The position numbers were made by a program, and so were the translations under genes. 64,000 nucleotides of DNA from Fictibacillus phosphorivorans (GTDB lineage Bacteria; Bacillota; Bacilli; Bacillales; Fictibacillaceae): NCBI RefSeq assembly GCF_001619875.1, contig NZ_LRFC01000001.1, forward strand, positions 434,001-498,000, given 5' to 3'. Below are positions 27,180-36,419 of the stretch, piece by piece. The notes under the pieces were generated by a model, which ran no database searches, was not told the DNA's origin, and saw only the letters and a list, made by a program, of their open reading frames with translations. How positions within the stretch are numbered: the stretch's first letter is position 1; each line of letters starts with the position of its first letter.

Positions 27180-27710
27180 ATGAAAAACCATGACATGATA
27201 CAGAGGTGGTTTCATGATTACCACAATGACATTTATAATTTTCTCATTTATTATCTGGGCACAAAAGACGTCGAGGACATCGTACAGGAAGTTTTTATAA
27301 AAGGTTATAAGCATATGCACCAATTTGAGAGGCGTTCTGATCCAAAAACATGGCTGATCTCTATTGCAAGAAATATCGCGATCGACCACATCCGCAAAAA
27401 GAAACGACAACAGCTACTTCTTTCAAATCTTTTGAATCTCTTTACCGAAAAAGATAAACTTCCCCAAGAATGGGTGTTAGAAGATGAACGAAAAACCGAG
27501 CTCTATAAAGCCATAAATGAATTGAAGTCATCGTACAGAGACGTTGTGATTGTAAGGGGGATCTTGGACTATTCTCCTGAAGAAGCTTCTCAAATTCTGC
27601 AATGGAAAACTGCCAAAGTGAATCTTACCTATCACAGGGCCATTCAGTCGCTAAAGAAAAAGCTGAAGCTCGAGAAGTGGAGTGATTACATTGAAACGAT
27701 TAACGGATGA
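27180..27710 (+). CDS. ECF-type RNA polymerase sigma factor (SigX-like)
   Basis: 176 aa. Region 2 shows YYLGTKDVEDIVQEVFIKGY and KTWLISIARNIAIDHIRKKK; region 4 shows YSPEEASQILQWKTAKVNLT and a basic C-terminus. The overall pattern is close to Bacillus SigX, which responds to cell-envelope stress, but orthology is not proven. ATG 27180 follows GGGAGAGAGG. It overlaps the next gene, a membrane protein likely to regulate it. Confidence 0.9.
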   Translation: MKNHDMIQRWFHDYHNDIYNFLIYYLGTKDVEDIVQEVFIKGYKHMHQFERRSDPKTWLISIARNIAIDHIRKKKRQQLLLSNLLNLFTEKDKLPQEWVLEDERKTELYKAINELKSSYRDVVIVRGILDYSPEEASQILQWKTAKVNLTYHRAIQSLKKKLKLEKWSDYIETING

Positions 27711-28773
27711 ACGGGTAATGAGTGAACTGAAGAACTTTAAAACCTATCAAATGGAAGATGATAAAAAGAGATTAATAGCGGGAGAACTTGCTCAATTAAA
27801 ACAGAAAAAAATACCGTTTCACTTTTTAAAATTCTACAAACCCGTATTGAGTGTGTTTGTGCTTTTGATCTTTTTATTGAGTGCAAGCTTTTTTGTGATG
27901 AATCAGACAACAGAAGCTCCAGCGGGAACAAATACCAGAATTCAATCTGGAATTGAGCAGTTTATGAATGGAGATGAGACGTTTAGTATTAAGGAGAGCA
28001 AAGATTTTTCGCTAAAAGAAAATGAGAATGGATCTGTACTTTTTAAGACGGATGGGAAAACAGTAGGCGGCATTGAGCCATTAAATGAGGACGAAATGGT
28101 TAAAAGTATGAATAAGCAGCATATTTTTACGAGTGAAAAGCTGGATAGTTATAACTACCAAACAACCTTCACGGTAGATCATCAAAAAACAATGGAAGTG
28201 ACGCAAATCCTTCATTATTACTTTACATCGCCTAACAGCCAATTAAACTACCACGTGTACTTTCATACCCCTTTCTTTAATGAAGAAACGGCAGATGATC
28301 TGGCGCGGTCATTTAAAATCTATAAAGATGGAAAATGGATTGAAGGTACAGAGCATTGGTCACTGTCCACTGAATTTGCAACCCCTACGTTTGCCGTACT
28401 GCTTGGTGAAAAAGACAAACTCGGCATTTCGGGACCTGACTTTAACGCTGGGAAAACAGATAAGTATATTTGGCATTTCTTTGGAAGCTCTAACGAGGTC
28501 GAAACCTTATCAAATGGCGACTTTAAAGTAACAGCGACAAATAAAGAGACTGGAGAAAAAGAAAAGGTGCTCGTTCAAAGTGCTGGAACGAATCAAGAAA
28601 GGCTGGTGTGGTCGTATGATATGCCAAAAGATAGCCCATTGACGGGGGATGCAGAAGTCGGTTCGATTCATTCTGTTCCGAGTAATCTGAAGTTCAGTAA
28701 GCCAGGAATCTGGCGGCTAGATGCATATTTCGGTACAAAAAGATTCGGTTACGTAGTCGTTGATGTGAAATAA
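27691..28773 (+). CDS. Membrane protein, probable anti-sigma factor
   Basis: About 360 aa: a short cytoplasmic N-terminus (~50 residues, basic), one transmembrane helix (SVFVLLIFLLSASFFVMNQ) and a large extracytoplasmic domain. The end of that domain (PGIWRLDAYFGTKRFGYVVV) resembles the DUF4871-type beta-sandwich of Bacillus surface proteins; this is a tentative match. TTG 27691 follows GGAGTG and the gene overlaps the sigma gene by 20 nt, which supports a sigma/anti-sigma pair. No zinc-finger anti-sigma motif is visible. Confidence 0.7.
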   Translation: MKRLTDERVMSELKNFKTYQMEDDKKRLIAGELAQLKQKKIPFHFLKFYKPVLSVFVLLIFLLSASFFVMNQTTEAPAGTNTRIQSGIEQFMNGDETFSIKESKDFSLKENENGSVLFKTDGKTVGGIEPLNEDEMVKSMNKQHIFTSEKLDSYNYQTTFTVDHQKTMEVTQILHYYFTSPNSQLNYHVYFHTPFFNEETADDLARSFKIYKDGKWIEGTEHWSLSTEFATPTFAVLLGEKDKLGISGPDFNAGKTDKYIWHFFGSSNEVETLSNGDFKVTATNKETGEKEKVLVQSAGTNQERLVWSYDMPKDSPLTGDAEVGSIHSVPSNLKFSKPGIWRLDAYFGTKRFGYVVVDVK

Positions 28774-28862
28774 TTCAGTTCCTTTTAGGTAATAACGGTT
28801 GGTGTATCGCTTCAATCGTTGTATACTGATATGAAAAACTAAAAGGCAGGCGTTACCTCGAA

Positions 28863-29687
28863 ATGAAAGTAGCATATTTAGGTCCACAAGGAAGTTTCTC
28901 AGAAGAAGCTGCCTTGCGTTACTTTGCTGATCAACAGAACGATTGGCACAAGTGTGATTCCATTGTTGATGTTCTTGAAGCAGTTGAGGAAGGCATCGCA
29001 GATAAAGGAATTGTTCCAATCGAAAACTCGATAGAAGGCACGATCAACATCACGGCAGACGGTTTGCTCAGGCATGACCTTTTTGTAGAAGCGGAAATCA
29101 TTTTTCCTGTTTCTCTTCATCTTCTTACATTAAAAGGAGCTGCCTTAGATGAAATAAGTGAAGTGTGGTCGATCGTACCAGCACTCGCGCAATGCAGAGA
29201 TTTTATTAGAAAATCCAAAGTGAAAAGCAGACAGTTCGACAGTACGTCTGCCGCCGCACAAGCTGTGAAAAATCAAGAACGAAAAGACGTGGCGGCGATC
29301 GCCTCTAAATATGCAGCCGAAGTGTTTGATTTGCAAATCACAAAAAGCGGCATTCAAGATAACGCCAACAATCACACGCGTTTTGTGGTAATCAGTAAAG
29401 AAAACACGGAAGTCAGTGAGCCGAAAACGAAAACCATGCTGCTGATCTCACCGACAGAAGATTATTCAGGTGTCTTATCATCCATCTTAAACGTGTTTAC
29501 GGCGCTCTCCATCAATTTAACATGGATTGAATCGCGTCCAACGAAGAAACAATTAGGCACGTATCATTTTTTTGTAGAAGCGCAAAACGGTCTACATGAA
29601 GAGAAGATGAACAAAGCGATCACGATTCTGCAGGCGTTCGGACACGATGTACGAGTGTTAGGAAGCTATAATACGACAAAGCTATGA
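28863..29687 (+). CDS. pheA: Prephenate dehydratase
   Basis: 274 aa. Converts prephenate to phenylpyruvate in phenylalanine biosynthesis. The catalytic domain has the N-terminal YLGPQGSFSEEAALRYF, the VPIENSIEGTINIT loop and the active-site TRF within NNHTRFVVI. The C-terminal ACT domain (about residues 200-270) includes ESRPTKKQLGTYHFFVE, the ESRP phenylalanine-binding motif for feedback inhibition. The length is normal for the monofunctional Bacillus enzyme. No T-box or other leader is visible in the 89 nt upstream. A strong terminator follows. Confidence 0.96.
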   Translation: MKVAYLGPQGSFSEEAALRYFADQQNDWHKCDSIVDVLEAVEEGIADKGIVPIENSIEGTINITADGLLRHDLFVEAEIIFPVSLHLLTLKGAALDEISEVWSIVPALAQCRDFIRKSKVKSRQFDSTSAAAQAVKNQERKDVAAIASKYAAEVFDLQITKSGIQDNANNHTRFVVISKENTEVSEPKTKTMLLISPTEDYSGVLSSILNVFTALSINLTWIESRPTKKQLGTYHFFVEAQNGLHEEKMNKAITILQAFGHDVRVLGSYNTTKL

Positions 29688-29706
29688 GTGTGCTTTCAGT
29701 AAATCT

Positions 29707-29748
29707 AAAAAGCAGTGCGATTCGTAAATGAATCCGCACTGCTTTTTA
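29707..29748 (+). terminator. Terminator after pheA
   Basis: Long stem AAAAAGCAGTGCGATTC / GAATCCGCACTGCTTTTT with one mismatch. Confidence 0.9.
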
Positions 29749-29866
29749 GATAATGACTGAAGTAGTTGGAGTGCTGGAAACTCTGTATTTATCTTCCATT
29801 TGAGATATAATTAGTAGATAAGCTCGATCATATTTTCCTGATTTTATAAATGTACGGAGGTAAGAA

Positions 29867-30442
29867 ATGATGAGTACATACGTTTATATGGTAAGACACT
29901 GTGATTCGCCAAAAGAAGGTAATGAACGTACAAGAGGATTAACGCCAAAGGGTTATTCAGATTCTCAATTGATAACAGACATTTTGAAATCTGAAAAAAT
30001 TAATGCCGTTGTCTCAAGTCCATATAGACGTTCCATCTTAACAGTCAAAAAGATAGCTGATCAATTAGGACAAGAAGTTGTAATATATGAAGACTTAAAA
30101 GAAAGAAAGTTTTCTTCTGAAGATAATCGTATTTCTGATAAACAATTGGCTCCACTATTGGAGAAATCGTTTAAGGAATCTACTTTCGCCTTAGAAGGCG
30201 GCGAATCCAATGATGACTGTCAAAAAAGGGCTATAGAAGTTATAAATGAGCTATTAGACAAATATCGTGATAAAAATATCGTAATAGGTACTCACGGAGC
30301 TGTCATGACGTTGATCATGGGTTATTTCGATAGCACGTTTGACTTGGAGTTTTTACAGCGTACAACAAAACCAGATCTCTATAGATTGGAATTCAAAGAA
30401 AAGGATTTAGTAGATGTGAAAAGACTTTGGGATGTGCAATAA
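29867..30442 (+). CDS. Histidine phosphatase family protein
   Basis: 191 aa, phosphoglycerate-mutase fold. The catalytic motif is VRHCDSP (RHG variant with Cys), the second Arg lies in SSPYRRSILTVKKIA, the Glu in LEGGESNDDCQKRA and the second His in IGTHGAVMTLIMG. Substrate unknown. ATG 29867 follows CGGAGG. It ends 13 nt before the N-acetyltransferase-like gene and is probably co-transcribed with it. Confidence 0.9.
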   Translation: MMSTYVYMVRHCDSPKEGNERTRGLTPKGYSDSQLITDILKSEKINAVVSSPYRRSILTVKKIADQLGQEVVIYEDLKERKFSSEDNRISDKQLAPLLEKSFKESTFALEGGESNDDCQKRAIEVINELLDKYRDKNIVIGTHGAVMTLIMGYFDSTFDLEFLQRTTKPDLYRLEFKEKDLVDVKRLWDVQ

Positions 30443-30455
30443 AAGGAGGTGAATA

Positions 30456-31232
30456 GTGGTGATTCCTTCAGCTGAAATACTGGAAACATGGCGTAAATTC
30501 AATGATTTTCCTATGGAAACATTAACGAAGGCTTGGTATTTCCATAAAGGAACATCCACCAAGCAAAGGGAAGTATCTCTCATGAAAGAACATAGACATC
30601 AGTATGGCATTACAGGGAACTGCTTTGATCTTGCTCTCTGGTTACTTGATGAATTTAAGAAGGACGGAATTTCCGCATTTCTTATTGGCTCACGATTTCA
30701 TACAGAACACGCACATGTGGCTGTTGTTGCGCTAGATAATCAAGGCAATCGTTTTCTGTGCGATTTAGGTGACCAATGGCTGTGCCCGATAATGATTGAA
30801 ACGAGAAATGAAGATTATACGAATGATAGATTGCGAGGATTCTTTCCAGGAGCTGACATTCAAGTACAACCTGAAAAGAACAATTCGGTGGAAATTCTAT
30901 ATCATCGACCAAATGGTAAGTTCTCTAAACAAGTATTTAATCTTCATCCCATTGAAATGAATGATTTTTTACTTGGTGCAGAGTATTCACAGAATCTAAT
31001 CCGCCCAAAGCCGTTATTTGAATGCAGAGTTCCGTATCAAGAAGAGACCGCTCACTGGGAATTTTACAATTGGGAGAGCTTCTTAAGCACCAACATAGGG
31101 TTACATAAAGAGGATCAAACAGAGGATATCCATCATTGGGTAAATGTAATCCATCAAAAAGCGAACTATAACAAGGAATTTTTGTTTGATGCTTTAACGA
31201 AGTATACCAGCATACAAGGAGAAGATTCATAG
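30456..31232 (+). CDS. Arylamine N-acetyltransferase/transglutaminase-like protein
   Basis: 258 aa, soluble. A Cys-His-Asp series with the spacing of papain-like acetyltransferases is present: Cys56 in GITGNCFDLALWLL, His87 in EHAHVAVVALD and Asp103 in FLCDLGDQW. The gene may encode a diverged arylamine N-acetyltransferase-like or transglutaminase-like enzyme. The C-terminal ~120 residues are not recognisable. GTG 30456 has AAGGAGGTG upstream. Neighbouring histidine phosphatase gene in the same transcript gives no clear pathway. Confidence 0.65.
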   Translation: MVIPSAEILETWRKFNDFPMETLTKAWYFHKGTSTKQREVSLMKEHRHQYGITGNCFDLALWLLDEFKKDGISAFLIGSRFHTEHAHVAVVALDNQGNRFLCDLGDQWLCPIMIETRNEDYTNDRLRGFFPGADIQVQPEKNNSVEILYHRPNGKFSKQVFNLHPIEMNDFLLGAEYSQNLIRPKPLFECRVPYQEETAHWEFYNWESFLSTNIGLHKEDQTEDIHHWVNVIHQKANYNKEFLFDALTKYTSIQGEDS

Positions 31233-31363
31233 CTTTTAGTAAAGCTAGAGAATCTTCTTTTTTGTGACTAAGAGGCTTACAAAGCAACTAAGAATATGGA
31301 CTATTCGAAGCGTGCAAACAATATTCTTAAAAAGAAACAATAAGGGGGGAGTGTAAGGATTAG

Positions 31364-32809
31364 ATGGAAAAAGTGAAGGTGAGATTACGGCCTATCGTGA
31401 GTAACATAAATTTGCCTGTTGTCATCAAAACAGCCATACTGCCAGGTGAATCGGTGGAAACATTATTTATTGCAACCCAAGTAGGAGAGATTTTTTACGT
31501 AGGAAACGGACGGATGAACACATTTTTAGATATACGTTCCCAAATCATAAAGCTGGGTGTTGCTGGCGGTAAATATGATGAAAGAGGATTGCTCGGTTTA
31601 GCGTTTCATCCTCGTTTTTCTTACAATGGTCTGTTTTATCTTCATTATTCAGTAGCAGGGACACAAGGCCCGGGTGCGTTTTCTACTTCGGGTGATGGTC
31701 GAGATGCTCTTCCTAAGTTTTTCAGTCCAGACCCATGTAACCCTGAAACCTTAAATTTAAAGTGGACCAACAGAGAAACAAATTTTGATCATGTGGATAC
31801 GGTTGAGGAATGGACTTTACAATCAACTGGGCAACCTCAAAAACGGCGAACATTGCTTAACATAAGAAGGCCATTTTTTAATCATAATGGTGTGAATAGC
31901 TTAAACTTTTCACCTGAGACAGGAAAACTTGTTCTAACAACTGGAGATGGTGGATCGGGTTATGATCCATTTCATTTAAGCCAAGATGATATGGAGATTG
32001 CAGGTAAAATCATAGAAATGGATGTGAATCAGCAAGTATTCACAATGAATCCGCCAGTCGTAACACGTTTTCATGAACTTCCCGAACCGATTCAGCGTAC
32101 GCTTTCTGTAATGGCAAAAGGCGTACGCAATATTCCTGGCATCTCCTACCAACGGTCTTATCACAATCAATTTATTAAATATGTAGGCCAGGTCGGTCAG
32201 GATCTGGTAGAATCCATCTTTTCTTTTGTTCATTATCAACCCATTCCGGTTACTCAGCTTGTTCAAGCTTATTTAATGAATGCCCAACAGCACAATGAAG
32301 GTTTTATTAACTTGGGCTGGAGAGGATGGGAAGGTATTTTTCCAACTACACTTATAAATGATTGCTCGACAAATTCATCCATAGAAAAGAAAACAATCGC
32401 CTATTACGATGACGCGATAAAAACGTTAGTAAAGCGACTGCAGCCTCTGACGAGTTATTTTCATGAAGATCCTCGGCCCGGTAAATTTAGCGGAAGTGCC
32501 CTTACAGGCGTTCAGTCTTATATGGGAAATAGCATTCCTCAGTTAACAGGAAGTGTTGTGTTTACCGATTTTGCACTGGAAGACTCCACGCCACCAGTTA
32601 GTGGGACTTTAGCGTATACGAAGGTAAGAGCAGATGGTCAATTCAATGATTACAGCATAATAGACACTCAATATAATTATGGATCTGAATCCTCGTTCTA
32701 CGTAAGTTTGGGAAGTAACATGAACCAAACGAGATTATTTTTAGGAGTTTACGGTTCTAATAGTGTCAACGATTATAACAAAGGCACGGTCTTTGAGATT
32801 GTTCCATGA
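31364..32809 (+). CDS. PQQ-type sugar dehydrogenase-like beta-propeller protein
   Basis: 481 aa. Segments GLLGLAFHPRFSYNGLFYLH, PFFNHNGVNSLNFSPETGKL and LTTGDGGSGYDP match the glucose/sorbosone dehydrogenase and HHIP-like six-bladed propeller family, whose bacterial members oxidise sugars with PQQ. There is no signal peptide, although relatives are usually exported. A ~90-residue region around residues 215-300 looks like an insertion. ATG follows a purine-rich AAGGGGGGAGTG. Whether it binds PQQ is unknown. Confidence 0.78.
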   Translation: MEKVKVRLRPIVSNINLPVVIKTAILPGESVETLFIATQVGEIFYVGNGRMNTFLDIRSQIIKLGVAGGKYDERGLLGLAFHPRFSYNGLFYLHYSVAGTQGPGAFSTSGDGRDALPKFFSPDPCNPETLNLKWTNRETNFDHVDTVEEWTLQSTGQPQKRRTLLNIRRPFFNHNGVNSLNFSPETGKLVLTTGDGGSGYDPFHLSQDDMEIAGKIIEMDVNQQVFTMNPPVVTRFHELPEPIQRTLSVMAKGVRNIPGISYQRSYHNQFIKYVGQVGQDLVESIFSFVHYQPIPVTQLVQAYLMNAQQHNEGFINLGWRGWEGIFPTTLINDCSTNSSIEKKTIAYYDDAIKTLVKRLQPLTSYFHEDPRPGKFSGSALTGVQSYMGNSIPQLTGSVVFTDFALEDSTPPVSGTLAYTKVRADGQFNDYSIIDTQYNYGSESSFYVSLGSNMNQTRLFLGVYGSNSVNDYNKGTVFEIVP

Positions 32810-33370
32810 TTATAGGATGAAGGGCTTGAACTTTTTGAAAAAGAGTATACCCAATTCCACCCATAACCAGCTATAAAGAAATGAAAATATCAAAATACTT
32901 CCAGCTGTAAGGAATGAAAAGGAATGGGATGCGACAGGACCAAGAACGGGAAAGTGGAAAACATACAGTAGGATCATAATGCCTAACGTTAAGGTGAGGG
33001 CACCTATACAAATGACGCTCCATCTCTTTTTAAAAAAGTAAAACCCAGCGCCAATTCCAACTCCTAACAATCCTGTAGTTAATGGAAAAATAAAAAGTTC
33101 ACTTGGAAATACTATAAGCAGCAGTGGAATGGTAAGAAAATAAGACATTATCCCCATCTGCAGGGAAAACAAGCTACCCAACAAAATAGGTAAAGTGGCA
33201 AATGGACTGATAAAATAGCCGATCCCAGGTAAGAAGCCACCTGCTGTTTGAAGGGTAGCAGCGATACAGGCAAGAAAAGACCCTAAAACGAGTCTCTTTA
33301 CACGAGTTTGTTTTCGAAATGAAATACGAGCTAATCGAACTTCCTCTGTAACGGATCGAAAAATACACAT
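32810..33370 (-). CDS. Integral membrane protein of unknown function
   Basis: 186 aa with about five hydrophobic segments after a basic 25-residue N-terminus. Gly/Phe/Leu-rich helices (AGGFLPGIGYFISPFATLPI) recall the membrane subunits of ECF-type vitamin transporters, but there is no firm motif. The start ATG 33370 follows AGAGGTGG. The stop abuts that of the convergent propeller gene with no gap. Confidence 0.6.
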   Translation of the reverse strand: MCIFRSVTEEVRLARISFRKQTRVKRLVLGSFLACIAATLQTAGGFLPGIGYFISPFATLPILLGSLFSLQMGIMSYFLTIPLLLIVFPSELFIFPLTTGLLGVGIGAGFYFFKKRWSVICIGALTLTLGIMILLYVFHFPVLGPVASHSFSFLTAGSILIFSFLYSWLWVELGILFFKKFKPFIL

Positions 33371-33547
33371 ATATCCACCTCTTCTTGAAGACGGTTTTTA
33401 TTCCATACAATACATTATTCAGACATAAGAGGTGGAACTACTTTTTTATCCATGTATCATGAATCTATCATTTTTCTATTATGGGAAAATATACTAAATG
33501 CGGCTATGATGAAGTAGGATGTTAAAGATCGATAGGAGGTCATGATG

Positions 33548-34030
33548 ATGGCAATGCCAACACATATTGTGGCAGTAGGCGGACTTGTTGAGGATGATAA
33601 CGGAAACATTCTTTTGGTAAAAACGCATCATAACGGATGGGTGTTTCCTGGCGGGCAGGTCGAAGCAGGAGAAAACTTGATGGATGCTCTCGTTCGAGAA
33701 GTAAAAGAAGAGAGTGGAATGGATGTGACCGTTTCGCATTTGGTCGGAGTGTATTCCAACACAGCACAATACAAATGGCATGATGGGGTAACAGACATTC
33801 CGACGAAAGTAATGTTCGACTTTGTTTGTAAACCGGTCGGAGGAAAACTTAGCGTGTCAGACGAAACAACGGACAGCCGCTGGGTGGCGAAAGATGAAGT
33901 ACTAGATTTGCTTACAGGTGAGGCGTACCACACACGGTATCTGGATTACTTGAACAAAGATGGACAGGTTCATTATAAGGAATATGTGACAAAGCCGAAT
34001 TTTGAAGTGAAGGTGGAAAGAACGGTTTAG
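33548..34030 (+). CDS. Nudix hydrolase
   Basis: About 160 aa. A complete Nudix box is seen in GGQVEAGENLMDALVREVKE followed by ESGMDV (Gx5Ex7REUxEExGU), which binds the metal for pyrophosphate hydrolysis. An N-terminal strand THIVAVGGLVEDDNGNILLV and the C-terminal ADP-ribose-type region are normal. Substrate unknown. Three ATGs occur at 33542-33550; I choose the third (33548), 8 nt from AGGAGGT. Confidence 0.92.
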   Translation: MAMPTHIVAVGGLVEDDNGNILLVKTHHNGWVFPGGQVEAGENLMDALVREVKEESGMDVTVSHLVGVYSNTAQYKWHDGVTDIPTKVMFDFVCKPVGGKLSVSDETTDSRWVAKDEVLDLLTGEAYHTRYLDYLNKDGQVHYKEYVTKPNFEVKVERTV

Positions 34031-34051
34031 TTGAACGATTGTACCCTTGAG

Positions 34052-34090
34052 GAGAAGGTGGCTCACATTGAGTCGCCTTCTCTTTTTTTA
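34052..34090 (+). terminator. Terminator after the Nudix gene
   Basis: 13-bp stem GAGAAGGTGGCTC / GAGTCGCCTTCTC with two G:U pairs and a T-run. Confidence 0.9.
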
Positions 34091-34376
34091 TGAAGAAGAG
34101 GTACATTTAATCTCGAATCTTAAATGATCAAGGCTTTCTTTGAATAATAAATGATAACTTAAATATTTTCGGTAATATTTAGTAGTTTTAGGGTGTTATA
34201 GTAAATAATTATCTGGTATATTATTCTAGTAAACTTTGTTAACGAAACTTAATTGGAAGTTTAGGAAGGAGATCGGTGTTTTTTACTAATAAACAGTTGT
34301 TGTTTGATTGAGTCCTTTTTCATATAAATGAGTTAGGTTATACCGAGAAAATAAAACATAATAAAAGAGGTTAGTA

Positions 34377-35555
34377 ATGAGAATAATCCGTTTAATCTTA
34401 AGTGTGTTAGCGATTCTTTTTACCTTATTTATGGCCATCATTACGCCATTTGCGTTGATTGGAACGTTGATCGTTGCTGCAGGTTTATATTTGGGTTCAC
34501 AAAAACGAAAAGGAAACTTGATCTTTTCAAAACCAGGTTGGATGACAGCTACAGGTTTAATCTTAACGTTTATACTTGGAATTGCGCTTAGTGAGCCTGT
34601 TGAACAAACGGCATCTGAGAGTCAAAAAAGTCAACTTGCGAGTGTAGAAACGAAAAAAGCGGAAGAAAAAGAGAAGAAAGAAGAAGCTAGAAAAGAAGCT
34701 GATCAAAAAGCAGAGGAAGAAGCGGCAGCTAAGAAAAAAGAAGAAGAAGCTAAAGCAAAGGTCGCTGCTGAAGAAAAAGCCAAAGCAGAAGCTAAAGCGA
34801 AGGAAGAAGCTGAAGCAAAAGCAGCTGCTGAGAAAAAAGCGAACGAGCAAAAAAATCTTGCTCAAAAATTTGGTTTGGAAGCTGTGACAGTTTCACGAGT
34901 TGTGGATGGAGATACGATTGAGTTATCAGACAGAAGAAAGGTACGACTGATTGGTGTGAATACACCTGAGTCCACAACAAGACACGAAGAGTATGGAAAA
35001 GAAGCCAGCAATTACACAACAAAAGAATTACAAGGTAAGAAAGTATGGATTCAAAAAGATGTTTCTGAAACCGATCGATACAGCCGCTATTTAAGATTTG
35101 TTTGGTTAGCCGTTCCAAGTAACGATAGAGATGAAAATGAAATCCGCAATAAGATGTTTAATGCGAAGTTAGTATTGAATGGTTACGCAGAACCATCGAC
35201 GTACGCACCAGACGTGAAGTACAGCGATGTTTTCGTGAAGTTTGCAAGAGAAGCTCGAGGGAAGAATGTTGGGTTGTGGGCATTCGGTGCGAACGGAACA
35301 ACTAAAGGGGATTTAGATCCGAAAGAACAAAAGTCAACGGCTGTTGCGACAACTCCAACTAAGCCAAGTTCTTCAGGTTCTAATTCAACGTCTACGAGCC
35401 AGCCCAAACCAGCACCAGCACCAGCTCCTAAAGCAGAATATTATCAAAACTGCACAGAGTTGCGTAAAGTATACCCGAACGGTGTACCTTCCACACACCC
35501 TGCTTATGCACCAAAGCATGATCGAGACAAAGATAACTTTGCGTGTGAACGTTAA
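34377..35555 (+). CDS. Membrane-anchored thermonuclease with Excalibur domain
   Basis: 392 aa. Two or three N-terminal transmembrane helices (residues 1-75) are followed by a ~90-residue Lys/Glu/Ala-rich coiled coil. Next comes a staphylococcal-nuclease domain (about 165-305: VVDGDTIELSDRRKVRLIGV, NTPE, TDRYSRYLRFV), a Ser/Pro linker, and a C-terminal Excalibur motif (YYQNCTELRKVYPNG, DRDKDNFACER) thought to bind Ca2+. The SNase Arg/Glu/Arg residues seem present. It resembles B. subtilis YncB/YokF-type nucleases but is tethered by helices and a coiled coil. ATG 34377 follows AAAAGAGG. Confidence 0.88.
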   Translation: MRIIRLILSVLAILFTLFMAIITPFALIGTLIVAAGLYLGSQKRKGNLIFSKPGWMTATGLILTFILGIALSEPVEQTASESQKSQLASVETKKAEEKEKKEEARKEADQKAEEEAAAKKKEEEAKAKVAAEEKAKAEAKAKEEAEAKAAAEKKANEQKNLAQKFGLEAVTVSRVVDGDTIELSDRRKVRLIGVNTPESTTRHEEYGKEASNYTTKELQGKKVWIQKDVSETDRYSRYLRFVWLAVPSNDRDENEIRNKMFNAKLVLNGYAEPSTYAPDVKYSDVFVKFAREARGKNVGLWAFGANGTTKGDLDPKEQKSTAVATTPTKPSSSGSNSTSTSQPKPAPAPAPKAEYYQNCTELRKVYPNGVPSTHPAYAPKHDRDKDNFACER

Positions 35556-35567
35556 TGGATTTAAAAA

Positions 35568-35599
35568 ATGCTCAGGGTCACTTGTACCTTGAGCATTCT
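35568..35599 (+). terminator. Terminator after the nuclease gene
   Basis: Stem AATGCTCA-GG / CC-TTGAGCATT with a short loop. Weak T tail. Confidence 0.75.
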
Positions 35600-35627
35600 T
35601 GCATAGTAATGTTGGTCAAACAATAAT

Positions 35628-36341
35628 TTACTTTCGAGTTTTGTCTATCCTCCACACCAAATCTTCAGGTGTATCCTTTTCAAGAAATGTCAGCGTATAC
35701 ACGGTTTTGTAATCCTTGTCCGCAAACTCCACTTTATGATTAAGAATCCATTTCAGGCTGCCGTAATCACTAAAGAGATTCTGTTCATAGGTGTTATCAA
35801 CAGAGAAGAGTTTTTCTTTTTTGATAACCCCTCCGTTTCTTTTCTTAACTTCCAAATAGACATCAATGCTCTTTACTTCATGATGACAAAGTATGGTGCA
35901 CGTGTATTTTTTGTTAGGACTGCTCTTCTTCAAAAGGGGATAAATGTTTTCATATTTTAGATCTTTAATCGTATAATAGATGTCTTCTAAAACAGAAAGA
36001 TCCCAGCTCAATTCATGAGCAGCGAGTTTCATTCCTCTATGTACAATCTCGAGCGCGTGTTCTTTCTTTTCTTCCTCAGAGGTATTCGCTAAGAAAGCTT
36101 CAACATCTGCCTCAACAAAAACAGGTAAGTAGTTAAATGTGATAGAGTCAAATCGATCAATTTGCTCTTTGTATACTAGGCTCTCAACACAAAAAACCTG
36201 AATCCCCTTATTTTCTTTTCCATTTAGTTTTGGCAACAGGCGGCTATATAAAAAGGCCATACATCTAGTTTCTTGAAAAAAAGCCCAGTTTAATTTTCTG
36301 TTCTTTGGAACGTACAATTCAATATCTTTTATGTTGGGCAT
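35628..36341 (-). CDS. Hypothetical protein
   Basis: 237 aa, soluble, no signal or transmembrane segment. N-terminus MPNIKDIELYVPKNRKLNWA; charged throughout, with a central helical region (EEEKKEHALEIVHRGMKLAA) and a strand-rich C-terminal half (KKYTCTILCHHEVKSIDVYL). ATG 36341 is preceded by AAGGAGATTGAG. It is monocistronic. Family not recognised. Confidence 0.6.
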   Translation of the reverse strand: MPNIKDIELYVPKNRKLNWAFFQETRCMAFLYSRLLPKLNGKENKGIQVFCVESLVYKEQIDRFDSITFNYLPVFVEADVEAFLANTSEEEKKEHALEIVHRGMKLAAHELSWDLSVLEDIYYTIKDLKYENIYPLLKKSSPNKKYTCTILCHHEVKSIDVYLEVKKRNGGVIKKEKLFSVDNTYEQNLFSDYGSLKWILNHKVEFADKDYKTVYTLTFLEKDTPEDLVWRIDKTRK

Positions 36342-36419
36342 AGCTCAATCTCCTTATCCTGTTATGGCGTAGAAGTATTAATGCTATTATAACGAATGGA
36401 CTTAACAGTACTGCATAAA

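Noticed and set aside
28774-28862. T-box or other leader in front of pheA
   Set aside because: Only 89 nt, without the T-box TGGNACCGCG sequence or a terminator.
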